From NCBI GenBank assembly GCA_014898415.1, contig RCTD01000022.1, positions 806,001-870,000 on the forward strand: a stretch of 64,000 bases of DNA. Reading direction: 5' to 3'. Numbering within the stretch: position 1 is the stretch's first letter; each line of letters opens with the position of its first letter. Positions 10,245-22,099 of this stretch are shown piece by piece. This stretch comes from Stromatinia cepivora. Its lineage: Eukaryota > Ascomycota > Leotiomycetes > Helotiales > Sclerotiniaceae. Under the pieces are notes generated by a model, which did no database searches, was not told the DNA's origin, and worked only from the letters and a program-made list of their open reading frames with translations. The translations under genes and the position numbers were made by a program.

Positions 10245-11917
10245 CAGTAACCGTGCACTTATATTACCCCAAAACCTTAAAAACGCATAAATTTCGCGAA
10301 TTGAATTTCAACTCTCTTTATTATTTATTCATCAATAATACTACAATATACTCCCAAAACTTTGAATATTGAAAGAAAACTAACTTTTAAGTATTTTACT
10401 CTATATTTACACAACAAAATTATTAATAAAACTTTTAATAGCTTTAATCCTTATTATATTGTAATTGATCTCAATCTCGAAGTATGAATTATTCGTTATA
10501 TTCTATAATAAGATATATTATATAATAAAGAAATAAATCTACCTTATACTTTTTGAATTAAATCTTATATAAAAAAAAAGAATATATATTAATTCGATAT
10601 ATTCGATTATATTCAAAATCAATCTATATATAAACAAAAACAGTTATAAATCTTAAATATAGTACCTTTATTATTAAAAAGATTTTAAAGATTTATAGAA
10701 TCATTAATTGAAAATATAAAAAGCAATCAGAACTTATTCAAATATATATGCTCAAATAACTTGTATAATATCTAGTATATAAAGGATTGATAATAAAGGA
10801 ATAAGGATTAATCATATAGAATAATAAATACTCTGTAGAACAGGGGCAAGGTAAAAAAGGAAAATAATACTTTTGCACTTTTATTCAGAAATAAGAACCT
10901 AGAATAATTCAAATATATAATACAAATAAAAATATAAAAGTTATAATCTAAAAAGGCTTTTGAGATTTTGGGAAAAGCAATTTATATATAATAAATAAAG
11001 ATTTTGAAAATAAGAAATATAAATATAATATCAATTTATATTTTAAGATCTTTGATATTAAGATTGTCAGAGTCACAAATGGCAAAGAATCAATTAGTCC
11101 TAAAACAGCTATAAAACTTTTCATTATCCTTTTCTAATTAGAAGAACCTCTTCCCTTTAAGTCCAATAAAGAACGATATCGGAACGATAACAAACCGTCG
11201 ATCATATATTAGAGTTTAATGAATGCAGAGATTTTACAGAGTTTTCTAATCAATCGATGGCAGACCGTTGGTTGTACGCTTGCTTTTAGTAATGAAGCCG
11301 TTTCCTTGTAGAGATTCCTAGCTTTACTAGCAACATCCTTCCAACAACCGTAACAAAGATAAACCCTACTTTTGAAAGATTGAATCCAGGATATAAATTT
11401 ATATAGAATAATACTTCTATTTATTATACCTATAAAATATAGAATTAATTTCAAAAAAAGAGGATCCCAATATTAAAGAATTAGTTTTTTTATTTTCCTA
11501 ATTTCAATCTTATTAAGTATATTTGATGAACTTTAAAAATGAAATTATATGAAATGTTTCCTAATATTATAATCAATAAAAGCGAATCGGAATATACTAA
11601 ATAGAAATTAGAAAATTATTTACAAATAGTTTGGGATATATTAAATCAAGAATTATTCGATAAATTAAAAGCGAATATATCTAATAGAATTGAAACCTGT
11701 ATCGCAACAAAAAATTAGTATACAAAATATTGATTAATTGTAGGGCAATAAAGATCTGAATTTTTTTGGAAAATAATATAAATATAGAACTTTAATATAT
11801 TCAAATTTTGGATTATAATAATTAATGGTTGATTTTATAATTAAATTGAAAGGTAGATATTGAATATATAAAAAAACTGAAATTAGGTTGTGGGGTAATA
11901 TAAGTTGACTAGTACTG
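10245..11917 (+). mobile_element. Tc1/mariner-type DNA transposon copy 1, heavily mutated, with a solo LTR inside
   Basis: The ends are inverted repeats of about 32 bp: left CAGTAACCGTGCACTTATAT followed by TACCCCAAAACC, right (reverse complement) CAGTACTAGTCAACTTATAT followed by TACCCCACAACC. TA dinucleotides flank both ends (10243-10244, 11918-11919), the Tc1 target duplication. The interior is very A+T-rich and full of stops. By comparison with copy 2 (46518) it encoded a transposase on the plus strand; NFNLIKYI at about 11500 is a mutated form of the DLNPIEN-type DDE motif. Without the solo LTR (291 bp plus its 5-bp duplication) the element is 1377 bp, matching copy 2. Confidence 0.88.
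11065..11355. mobile_element. Solo LTR inserted in the Tc1-like element
   Basis: 291 bp beginning TGTCAGAGTC and ending CCGTAACA, the TG...CA ends of an LTR, flanked by the 5-bp direct repeat aagat (11060-11064 and 11356-11360). Copy 2 of the Tc1 element lacks exactly this segment. The LTR is much richer in G+C than its host, so it seems to have arrived after the host had been mutated. No internal region or second LTR of the family is seen in the window. Confidence 0.8.
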
Positions 11918-11919
11918 TA

Positions 11920-12797
11920 CTTATCAAGCTGAATTTTGGTACTTAGCTTTGTTTGATGGCACAATCGTACTCAATCGCAATTAGAACGAGTCTTCATGGA
12001 TATGAATAAATAGTATAGGTAATGTAACAAGTTTGGTGCGCAATCTGGAACAAGTCCGAAAAGCGCGTAAAAAAGAAGAAGTTCATATAGTTGGACCCCC
12101 CAGAATCAAATTTTAAGTGCAGATTTTGACACTACTGCTCAGTTTTATAAGGTATAACGGCAGTTTTCACCTATCTAATCGAAAGAAATTTCTTAGACAA
12201 TATTATCTGAAGATTTTCAAAAGATTTGAATGAAAAATGAAAAAGATCCAAAACTGGACCCCCCAAAATCAGATATTAGGTGCAGATGGGACACCAGATG
12301 AACAGCTTTAAGTTGCTTACACCCATGAAACTTCAGCGGAAGCACATAAACGCGAACGAATTCTGGTAAATGCGAGCTGAATAGAAGACTGAAGTGTGCA
12401 AAATAATGGACCCTCCAGGACGCGGTTTTGAGTTCCTTGCATCAATAAACTGAGCGTATCGCAGATACACGAGTAAATTCTGATATTTGCGGGCTGACAA
12501 GAAGAGAAGAAAAGGAATCAGAATTCGAAATGTGCGAGATATTATTTAAAAAGGCGGAGCGAAAAGGCGCTAGTGTTTCTTCCAATTTTGACGAGGCGGA
12601 AGCTCATCTTTGAATCCATAAGCCAAGTTCTTTCCATTCCACACTTCGCTCTGTCCGTCATCTTTCCCCCTCAGACTCATCCGGAAAAGGCTCATCTACG
12701 AAAAGCGGCGCGTGATGTCGTCGCCGCTAGTATTTAATGATATTCGCGCTTCTATTCTATCCAAACTTATATTTTCTTCAACAGCCACTAAACAACC
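11920..12797. other. Intergenic with three spaced repeats of a GGACCCCCCA block
   Basis: Similar blocks occur near 12092, 12257 and 12410: TGGACCCCCCAGAATCA, TGGACCCCCCAAAATCA and TGGACCCTCCAGGACGC, each followed by a variant of AGTGCAGATT. The spacing is about 155-165 bp, so this may be a degraded tandem array. No coding sequence is supported. Confidence 0.5.
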
Positions 12798-12851
12798 ATG
12801 ACAACCGAAAGCTTCGGGTTCGCTACGCGAGAGGAATCAATCAAGTCCGCG
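12798..12851 (+). other. Possible first exon of a lost gene
   Basis: A CT-rich leader (12640-12700) and an ATG in good context (aacaaccATGAC) open MTTESFGFATREESIKSA, which ends at GCG followed by the donor-like gtgagg. No downstream exon could be identified, so this is either the truncated 5' end of a gene or chance. Confidence 0.3.
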
Positions 12852-13271
12852 GTGAGGTGAACAACTCGTGAAGCCTGCCGAAACGCCAATGTGCGCTCTA
12901 CGGCTCGAAGGGCTTGGACTTCCTCTCATATCTAAAGCATGAAGGTACTTGGAGGGGAATAGTATTTCGTAAGGAGCGGGTGAAAGGAAGCAATGCAAGC
13001 TGGACCACATAAATGGATCATCGTTCATGTCCTCCGCGCCCACAGTTTCTGTTAGTTCAGAATCATCGCTCGATATCCTTACTTCCTGTTGTACAATGAG
13101 TTTTCTTATTAATCTCAAAGCTCTTCACGTATCGGGTCTTGTTCAGATGTCAAGCACAATTCAAAATTCGTGATTTCATGTTGGGGATTGTCTTTATCTC
13201 CATATTTTAAGATCAATGCTGATCTTCAAAAACTTCTTGATTGTTTAGATACGGGCCGAACAATGCAGAAT

Positions 13272-13520
13272 ACCACGAGGTGCCTAAATCTGGAAGACCA
13301 TTTGATTGTCGAGGCTAAATTCAAGCAATAGAGAGTGACATGAGGCACTTGGACATGAGACTCTATTTGATTGACCAAATCTAAATTCCATAATCAAAAG
13401 TGTCACGAGGCAACTGGGCCTGCGAGACCATCTGATTGTTTGATACAGGTTCGGATATTCCAAAGTCATGCTCTGTGGCGAGGCCTGGAAATTCATCTCA
13501 TGTCGCATGTAACTTCATAG
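13272..13520. repeat. Degenerate tandem repeat, period about 65-75 bp
   Basis: Three to four diverged units share ACGAGGCACCT-like, GAGACCATTTGATTG and CAAATCTAAATTC words. Regular phasing is lost. No gene is supported in 12852-13620. Confidence 0.5.
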
Positions 13521-13619
13521 ATTCATGAGTCGTGTATCGTCTCCCAGGTACTATTCCTCGTTGAAGTTGAGTCTAGATATTCAAGAGTCTCATATCGCTT
13601 CCTGGGCCTCTACTAGGAA

Positions 13620-14110
13620 AGATCAGTATTCGACTAATTTAATGAATATTAGAATGTATTTAAACTATAACTCTTCATAGAAGTAACGAGAAATATTATG
13701 TCTAGAATATGAGTATTTAGATTATTATAAATTAACTAAAAAGAAAAGAAACTACAAAGTAGAGAGCTCTATAGAGCTCTACTAGTACTAACTGAGACTA
13801 GCTTCCTCTACTCTCTAGTACTGTATAAACTATACTTTTAATAGAATGTTATTTAAAAATATTTTAAAAAAATTATTTTAGACTCGGAGTTATTTCTTTA
13901 TAGTTATATATTATCTTTCTTTAAATTATATATATTATATTAAACGTATACTCTTTTCTTACTCGAATTAAATAGAAAATATATAATTATATATTCGCCT
14001 CTCTTCTCTAAGAAGATAATAAAGCTATATTAATATTACTATTTATAAATTACGTTTAATCTTATTATATATTACTTTTATATTAAAGATACTTCGCTAT
14101 TATACTCTTA
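13620..14110. other. A+T-rich island with an 18-bp perfect palindrome
   Basis: Composition changes abruptly to A+T-rich sequence without coding potential, resembling the mutated transposon regions but without identifiable ends. It contains the perfect palindrome AGAGCTCTATAGAGCTCT at 13763-13780. Confidence 0.5.
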
Positions 14111-16768
14111 GATACAAAACTGTAACGGGGCAACCGATTCAGCAGCAAGGGGGCACTGTGTTCTTCTTAATGGAACATGTATATAACGGGGGCAGTTGTG
14201 GTTAGGAGGAATGTAAGCTAAGGAGGCTGAGAACCGTCCGAACCAGGCGATAACAGCACTCACTTCGGGAGAATTATGCCACACGTACATTATCTTCTTC
14301 TCGGCGGACCCAATTTAATTTGTGTCATTGTAGTTCTCTTCATGTGATAACGCATCATCATTTCTATTTTCTCTACCAGTGGAAAAATCAAATCATCGTC
14401 ATCTCTGGGGAATGCCGAAATCACAATATTTTATCCTCTTTGCACTATTGGATTTGCCAGATTTTGTGGTACAAGCAGGTACCCTGCAGCTGTTGGGTGC
14501 TTGTATACCATCTATTTACAATGCCGGTATGAGAGATAGTGACAAGCCCCTTCTATTGGTATGGGGAACACGACATCGACCGCGACTCCAATTCCAATTG
14601 CAAGCTCGCCAGCGTCGGTTCGGACCCGCCAGTGCAAGCACTTTTATAACTTCACAGTCGCGTCGACGAACGATTCTGGCAAGACACGATCCAAATGCTA
14701 TGGTTCTAAGTTCATTAACTTGCACAATTAAAAGTAGTCAATGGTAGGATTTCATGTGACGAATGTTATGAAGGGGTGTCTATAGCTAAGCGTCAAGCGA
14801 ACGAATGCTCGCGAAGAAGCTGCTCATGGATCAGATTCTCGTATTGAAAAATTAGAGACCCTGTGGAACTAGAGTCCAGCTTTTATGGTCCTACGCTGGA
14901 TATTCTGAATGATGTTATTAATTAAGATGTAGATCACAGCAACATTGTTTCCTTGTATCTAAGCACGATCCGCACCAAAAGCATTTGGGTTTCTAGCAAA
15001 GAAAAGGAAACGCGTCAAAATACTTTAGTATTGTCAGGCTATCTAGATAAATCACTACTTCCTTAAAAGTCATATCTATTTATGTAAGTCGTCCTTCACA
15101 CCTCTATTTTCCCATGAACCGCCACAATTCACAAGTATGATTTGACTCACGCTCCTCACCGATCACTAACAACCTGCTCGATGCGTCGGAACGAAGACGC
15201 CGGCGGCGGCGGCGATATTGAAGCGGACAAATCACACGCGTCAAAACAAGAATTATCGAACGTGAGACCATCAGTAATGTACTCAATCCACTGGAACGAA
15301 CACGCCGCTGACGACGAGGATCATCTAGACAATGCTAATCTTTGCCACCTGTCGATTCCTCGTCCGCATCGATTGCAGAGCATCGCACTCCTAACATTGT
15401 TGTTTTCTTCGTCTCTCGTCCAGCACTCGCCATAAACGATTAGTCATGAAATGGAATCTGTGTTCCCTTTTCGCACCCTGAGCACTGCATCCCGCTTACC
15501 TCACCCTGCTCCTGCCTGCAAATTCTACCTTCACTCTCTCAATGCATGCTCCGAGATGCCTATGTCATTTTTATGGTGGATAGCAAATAGATCCCAGCTA
15601 CCCTTGCTGTGGTTTCCCTCAATGTGGTGGCTGCTGAATATGTGAATGATAGCATCGAAAATTTGAGTTTATTCGTGAATCAAAGTATTTTCAGAAAGAC
15701 CAACGGGGGTTGTCAGTGCCACAGATCTTGCCAGCGTCGGTGTTGTTCGTGAAGTCAAGAACGCTAGAACTATTTTGTCAAAATATAATTCCAAAATGAA
15801 TGTGGGAGGTCAGTTTTGGTTCATATCCGATGCTTTTGTCCATTCGTGTTAGCGGAGGCATCCTTTGACTTTCGAGACAGAACAGTGTCTCTTCCCACAC
15901 ACGAAATTGACCGGTCCATTTGATAAAGCCGACTAGAATGTCACAAATTCAGTAACCATCGGTCGACGTCTTGAGAAAAATGTACTTACTGTAATGAATC
16001 ATTGAAGAATATATGCATGAAAGCATCCATTGGTAGCCGTTTCTCGTAATTGGTGTGTATCTTCGAGCAATGCGATGACTGTCGACAACGAGATTATAGC
16101 CAAATGATCAAGAGCTCAGAGCCTACTAGACCAGTAATTACCAAGGGTTGGCTACTCGTGCACTACCCGGGGTATTTGACCTCTATGAGGTGGTTACCCT
16201 ACCTCGTATAGGTTTTAGTCCTACCCATTCCCCAAGTGCTACGAATGCCCGTGATACCGGGACATTTCTACGGAGTGGTTACCCTACTTGGAAGGGCGTG
16301 AGAAGGGTGATGATACTGCGGGTTTTTACCCCGGTCACCCCGACAGACCCTACCCTGTGCCCGACTCTGAAGTTACCAGACTTTTATTAAATGTATTTTC
16401 TGTTCATACTGTCGTACTGAAGTGGAGACAGCTCGATTTATGGGGAGTTGTTGGAGGAAGCCTGTCGTGAATTGACTTTGAGTTTATTTTGAAGCAAAAA
16501 CACAGTATACTTTCTTGGGGTAGTCGGTGGATTGAATCTCCTAACAGAATCACAAATTAGGACGCAACTTTGAAAGTGTCAATAATGAAGGTCATAAAAG
16601 CATAACATTTCAAGAATAACCTCTGTCCCTGATCCCAAACATGCAAGTAAATAACACCTAGAAGAAAGCCCCTCCCCCTATATCCCCAATTTTCCTATGT
16701 CTCTATCACCCCATATATCTATATCAAACTCTCCCTCCGCCGCTGTCGCCCTCGCTGCCAACGCCTTG
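14111..16768. other. Long stretch without a supportable gene
   Basis: Normal base composition with several short open frames on both strands, none with recognisable motifs, convincing splice structure or domain. A (GGC) run lies at 15200-15213 and a paired TGGTTACCCTAC word at 16191 and 16277. Possible remnants cannot be named. Confidence 0.4.
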
Positions 16769-19677
16769 TCAATCTCCTCCACTAGCCTCGTGGTTCGGCC
16801 CTCTTCCTTTGCCTTCTTTCCTTGCCTCTTTGGTCTCTGTGTTGTTTTCTTTGGCAACCTTCTTCAATGCGTCGAGCGCCCTCAAGGCCCTTACTTCCTC
16901 GGGCAAGAATTTCTCAGGAGCACCAGGATCCCCTTTTCGGGTAGCGGGTTTTCCCTTTACTAACCTTGGCTGGGAAGGCGGGCACACAAGAGACCAGTTG
17001 TCTGCACTTCCAGATTGGGCTTCGGCGGCATCCTTTGGCATACGGTGCTCAATGGCATCCAAATCAACGATATCCCCTCTATCGGCAAGGTCCATCACCA
17101 GGAGCGCAAAGTTGGTAGTTCTCAGGAAGATTTGGTCCATTCTTGTGCGCCATAGGTCAAGTGCTTGCTTGGACCGGGTGACCGCAACATTGATCCGGTT
17201 CCAAATGCCGACGAAGCCTAGAAAGGCTGGATCGCTTTCAGTCGCGGGTGCGAGGCAGAGGTAAATTATCTCATTCTCATCACCCTGGTGTGAATCCACT
17301 GTCTTGACCGTAACACCATGACCAATAGGAAGCCTCAAATTCAAGCTGTCTTCATCTCGCGGCTCTGGGCAGCAAAGGGCACGACGACTGTGATATCTTT
17401 ACCATACTGCGGACAACTTGTCAGGAAAGCCAGGATGTGATCCACGGTAGCATTAACATTGGCATAGTTTATCGTTGACATTGAGCCGGTTGCCCTTGCT
17501 GACCTTCCTTGATGGACATTCAAGATATATCGTCTCCAAGACCTTTCCAGCGGTGCGATGCGTTCATTTCGTGGTGCAGTTTCGCGACGGAGCTTATTGT
17601 ACCGGCTACTCTCGCAGAAAGAATGCCAATCCTTGGAAATCTGACAATCATCGAAGCAAGAGTCCTTCTGCGTAAGTAGTCCCTTATAACTAATCGCCCT
17701 TGGAAGTTCTGCGATCAATCGATGAAGCCTATATGTTACTTTCAAAGCCACGGTTTCGACTTCCAGACTTTCAACGGCGCGCTCAAAGAAGGAAAGCTAG
17801 CCTTGTTTTGAAAAGGGTCCTGTGTGCGCAACGATAGGCTCTAACTGTGTATGATCACCAACGAGAGTGGCCATCCTGCACCTGCAGCTTAGTGGTACCA
17901 AAGCACTCCATTCTTGCTCGAAGCCGGCCTCATCCATAATGATCAACCCAGAAGCCTTAAGCTTAGAGAACCAACCGTCGTAATTTCCGCTGATGCCTCC
18001 GATGTTGTTGGAAGTAGACAGCAACAAGGTTGTGTTGTTATTGATAACCCGGATATACGTCCACAATTTCATATACCACATCGACCAATCCGAGTGCGAA
18101 AGTACTTTTCCACGTTCCATATCGCACAGTTTTTCATACCAGGCACCATTCTCCTTAGGATCCAAGTTGAACTGTCTACGGCCTTCTTGGATGGCTTTCG
18201 TATACCATTGATATGGTTGGAGGGTGTCTTGCTGTGGTCCCGAGAAGACATCGCTCGGCTCGCACTGTTTCAAAAACTCCTTTGCCAGACTTTCCGAGTG
18301 CTTTTTGGCCGGCAGGATAGTGATCATGATCCTTGGAGCAAGCTGAGGATACTGTCTGACGAGGACTTCGTATTCTTTGATGATCTTCCGGGTCACCGAT
18401 GCTATGGCCACATTGGAAGGTGCACATACCATAACGGGTACATGCAAAACGGCCGCCACAATCGCAAGGCAGGCGATAACCAAAGACTTTCCAGTTCCCG
18501 GCGGCCCTCGTATAAAGCTTGCAGTACCTGTGCTGAAAAGTGGAAGGTCGAGGGCCTGCCATTGAAGGAAATTGAGGCTCTTTCCACCGAGAAGACCTTT
18601 GAGTTGAACGAGGTCCTGTTGTGGCATGCCAGAAATTCGAGCTGCGAGCGGTGTCATGGAAACGGGCTTGTCAAAGGTCCTTCCCAATAGCTTCTCGGTC
18701 AAATCACATCTGGGTAAACGGGAGACGGCCTCAATCGCGCGGAACGATCTTGCAGCAGGCTCCGTGTTGAAAGCAATGTCGACAATGACCGCCACTTCTT
18801 CGCCATTTTCAGTCCACGGATGAGCCTTGTCTTCCTCTTCCTCCCATTCTAGAACGAACGCCCCTCTATTCTTGATCTTGGCGTCGACCTTTTCCATGGA
18901 AAAACTTTGCTGTACCATGGCATCATCGTCGGGGATAATGATAGAAAAGCCTGTGCCGTTCGGGATCTTAGGTATATTGACCTCGTCTGGCGTGATAAGC
19001 TGAAGGTGGAAATGCCAAATGCCGTCAGTTCCAGCTCTCTTCTCGGCCACTACTTTGTGGCGCAACTCGTGATTGAAGACTTGAGCGACCATCTCCTTCT
19101 GATACACAACTTCGGAAACCAGCGCTAGCGACATGATACAGTAGTATTCCTTCATAGATGTGAAGCAGTTCCTTCTGGCGAAAGACCCAGGTTCACTACC
19201 TTCTATCGCAGGTTCCATCCATGGCAAGTTTGGCACATCCAAATCGCCATCGAGATAGCACTGAAAAGTCGACTTGACCACGGTCTTGTCAGCATCGTTA
19301 GGATCCTCGATGGTGTGCTCGCCATCAGGGTCATATGAGCCATAGATACCCTTTTCGAAAATGGGCCCGAGGCAATGTAACCATAGAGGTAAGACAAGAT
19401 CTCGCATCGTCGGGAATTGAGAGTATACGACCGGGATTCTAACACCTTTTCTCAGCTCCATGATGAGATCGCGGAAAAGATGGGCTTCTGGTATGGGATT
19501 TCCAGCCGGTGCTTCACCAAACAAGTCGTGTTCGTCGTCTTTCATGATAGCCAAAGGGAAGCTACAGCCAGCTATACTCTTGAATGTGGTTGCGAGAACT
19601 TGGAGATCCCCATCGGCAGGCCTTGGTACACTGATAGATGTCAAATACGTGGCTATTGTCTCGGTATCCAATTGCAC
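16769..19677 (-). pseudogene. NAM7/DNA2-type superfamily 1 helicase, disabled by a stop and a frameshift
   Basis: A large SF1 (UPF1/ZNFX1-like) RNA/DNA helicase. The first open part (19677-17797, 626 codons) carries Walker A GPPGTGKS at residues 391-398, motif Ia CAPSN, Walker B MDEAG at 581-585 and motif III GDHTQLEP at 607-614. TAG at 17799-17797 then interrupts ...FSKQG|LSFFERAVE; the frame continues to 17341. There the frame shifts by one base (SREMKTA against LNLRLPIGHG), and the rest (17344-16769) supplies VDSHQGDENEI (motif V) and VAVTRSKQAL (motif VI) plus a basic tail. Apart from these lesions all core motifs are present, so decay is recent. The true N-terminus is unclear: 19677 is a GTG, and TAA lies 10 codons upstream. 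TAG is explained by CAG to TAG. Two neighbouring relics on the plus strand start close to its 5' end. Confidence 0.82.
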
Positions 19678-19699
19678 TGCACTATCGGGACGCTGGATT

Positions 19700-20252
19700 T
19701 ACTAGCCTATAGTACCGGTGAGGACGAAGAGGAGGACATCATACTACCAAGTTCGCGACGGGGCAAAAGAAGTGCGGGCGAGGTCAGTGAAGACCCTGTT
19801 TCAAGAGACAATTCCCCCGTGTGTGAGAACGAGGGTGAAACTGAACCTTCTCCTAAGCGCTGGAAGGGAAAGAATGTCGCCAGGGGAACGGATGACGAAA
19901 GTGTGAATGGGGACGAGGAGGTGGAGGGGGGCGCGGTACGGAATCCCGATCAAGATGACGAGGATCCCTTTGGAGTAGTAGATCTCGAGAACATCCGTCG
20001 CTAGTACAAGCACGAGAGAAAGCAAGCCGAGCTCCGACGTCAACAGAATGATCTCAAACGTCAATATGATGAGATCACCCGTCAAGTTGACCTTCAGAAG
20101 CTCAGGGTCCTAGCTGCGGAGAAATTCGTCTACCACGGAATCTCGCTGTCCCCAGACACCACCGAGGTGGAAATAGCAGAGAAAGGAAATGCAGCGGAAG
20201 AGTATCTCTCGGAAAATAGGAGTAACACAAGCCAGAGATGGGAGACTCGGTA
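19700..20252 (+). pseudogene. Relic of an acidic, coiled-coil protein (one in-frame stop)
   Basis: From an acceptor-like site (cctatag, about 19710) the plus frame reads an acidic, serine-rich stretch with a nuclear-signal-like PSPKRWKGKN, then DDEDPFGVVDLENIRR, TAG at 20002-20004, and continues in the same frame as a coiled coil (YKHERKQAELRRQQ, DEITRQVDLQKLRVL) to TAG at 20250-20252. CAG to TAG would explain the first stop. The 5' end is missing; the upstream open frame is only the antisense of the helicase. No family is recognised; coiled coil plus acidic linker suggests a nuclear protein, which is an inference. Confidence 0.5.
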
Positions 20253-20399
20253 GGCAGATAATTGCAATGATACTTGTGCATAAGCTAATCAAACTGGGAT
20301 AGGGACTCAGTCATTCCTATCTAGACTAGGGCCACAAAAGATATCTCAGCCCATTCGGTCAGCTTAGGAACATCTAAAAGAGGTGCACCTGTGGTGGTA

Positions 20400-21689
20400 A
20401 TGAATAAGACTCCATCGCCAGGCCCCGCGTCTCGTGAAACTGCAAGTTCAATGGCAGTATATCGAAGCCCAACGCCAGGTCCATCAAAGGCAGCACGCAA
20501 AGGTATGGCATTGACGTCTGCTTTGCCTGTCATCGTTGGCAAGGGCGTGTTTTACTGGCAATTGAAAGTCGAGGACAAAGTCGTTGTGAAGCGCCAACAC
20601 GACGATTGGATCAATATGACTCAGGTGCTGTCACTTTACGAGCCGCAAAAAACCATGAAAAGCTTCATATCTGAGCATATCGGGATGTTAAAGAAGGAAC
20701 TTACCGGCTGCGATTTGCTTAATTTTAAAACCGGGCTTAGTGGGACCTACATGCCACTCGAAGAAGTAGTACCGGACCAAATCCACGTTCTGGGATTATC
20801 CAGTAGGATCCAAACTCTTATTGACGCATAAGGAAACAAGAAGCCGGAGTTGGCGGTCTCAAAGGCGAAATTTCTTCTTCCCCAAAACGCCGAACCAAGA
20901 CTTTACTCGGAGAACGGCCACAGTTTCCTTTTCATGAAGACATCGCGATGCTCGATTGCCCGAAACATCAAGAACAATTGGATAAACGGCTCGTAGATAA
21001 TACTTGCGGCTGGAGCATCGGACCGAGAATGCTCTGCCATTGTTCAAAGATACAACAAGGGAATATGTGAGGAATTGAAAGTAGGCGCTAAAGTCGTAGA
21101 TGGTTGGTACTTTGCATACCGTAAAGCACTTGCTCTTGCCGAGGAGTGGGGTGTGTCCGGTTTGATCGTGGGTCTCTTAAGCGATGAGGTGCCGTTTGAT
21201 GAGGATACTGATGTTGATGACCTCTCGATCCTATTGGGCAACAGGATGAATGATGGTGAAGTTAGGTCCAAATCCCACTCGGGAAAAACTTATTTGATAA
21301 TTGCCTGTGGTGCCCATATCGTAGCTAAGCGCATTACGGATGGCTGGATTAACGCCACACATATCCTGGCCATGGCGACAACTGCAGGAGACCGTCAGGC
21401 CGAGATGAGAGGAGTCCATCTTGACGGAAATTATGTCATACTCCAGAATGCAAGATCCTTAACCGGGACGTATATTCCTCTCGCGGCCGGTATCTCCCTC
21501 GCACGAAAATGGGGTGTTTTGAAGAAGATACAGCCCTTGGTCCCAGACGAGCAACCTAACCAAGACGGTATCGCCGAGGCCCCCAACTCCTCCTCCGAAG
21601 TCAACATTGAAGACTATGTGGAAGCAGAGGATGAGACATCCCTACCAGCACATTGCCTAGACACCGCCCGCAAAATGTTGGTCAAATAA
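20400..21689 (+). pseudogene. Protein with three KilA-N/APSES-type DNA-binding domains (two in-frame stops)
   Basis: One uninterrupted phase of 430 codons from ATG 20400 to TAA 21687-21689, broken only by TAA 20829-20831 and TAG 20994-20996. After an S/P-rich start (PSPGPASRE, PTPGPSKAA) it shows three copies of the KilA-N/APSES core, each with the WIN-x-T/S-x-I/V-L signature: DDWINMTQVLSL (about 20614-20640), NNWINGS-stop-IILAAG (about 20976-21010) and DGWINATHILAM (about 21340-21375). GLSGTYMPLEEV in copy 1 and SLTGTYIPLAAG in copy 3 mark the equivalent C-terminal strand. KilA-N/APSES domains bind DNA in fungal cell-cycle regulators and large DNA viruses. Both stops fit CAA to TAA and CAG to TAG. 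Known fungal APSES proteins carry one such domain with ankyrin repeats; none are seen here. Confidence 0.72.
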
Positions 21690-21739
21690 TCGTAATTAGC
21701 AGGAACACCAGCAACGGCACCGGCAGAGCACCCAGGCCA

Positions 21740-22099
21740 CGCCTTCTCGCAGGTGGCATCACATCCGTCGAATCATATAAGAAATGTTTTCGCGTCGATT
21801 TTAAAAGCGCGTGTGTGCGGATTGGATTCAATGGTTTGACAAGCATGGCTGGCGCACGCGATGCTGTTGCTTCCCTTGGTGATAATGCAATCGACCAAGA
21901 TCGACGGCGTATCATCGATGCCGTCAAAGCAACACCACAGGGCACGCAATGTATTATTCTGGTTCGCGGAATCGACGGGTGGACTTCCGATACCGACAGC
22001 TTGAGAAGCTTTGCTGCTGCCTTCAAAGAAGTGAACTTATGGCTTGTTTCCGCGGTGATAGAAAGTTGGGGCTACTCGGAAGCATGGCAGGAGGTATAA
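21740..22099 (+). pseudogene. Unrecognised coding remnant downstream of the KilA-N relic
   Basis: A coding-like frame, shifted by one phase from the KilA-N frame, reads VESYKKCFRVDFKSACVRIG and later TQCIILVRGIDGW to the TAA at 22097-22099. It may be the C-terminal part of the same gene after a frameshift near 21680, or a separate gene. No family recognised. Confidence 0.4.

Noticed and set aside
16148..16470. Possible small gene with repeated TGGTTACCCTAC
   Set aside because: Two overlapping frames, no family, no splice context; only a paired word is real.
17914..18690. A 258-codon open frame on the plus strand
   Set aside because: It is the antisense of the helicase, which has clear motifs on the minus strand; the plus frame has none.
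19417..19695. 5' extension of the coiled-coil relic on the plus strand
   Set aside because: This part is antisense to the helicase N-terminus, so the open frame there is not evidence of coding.
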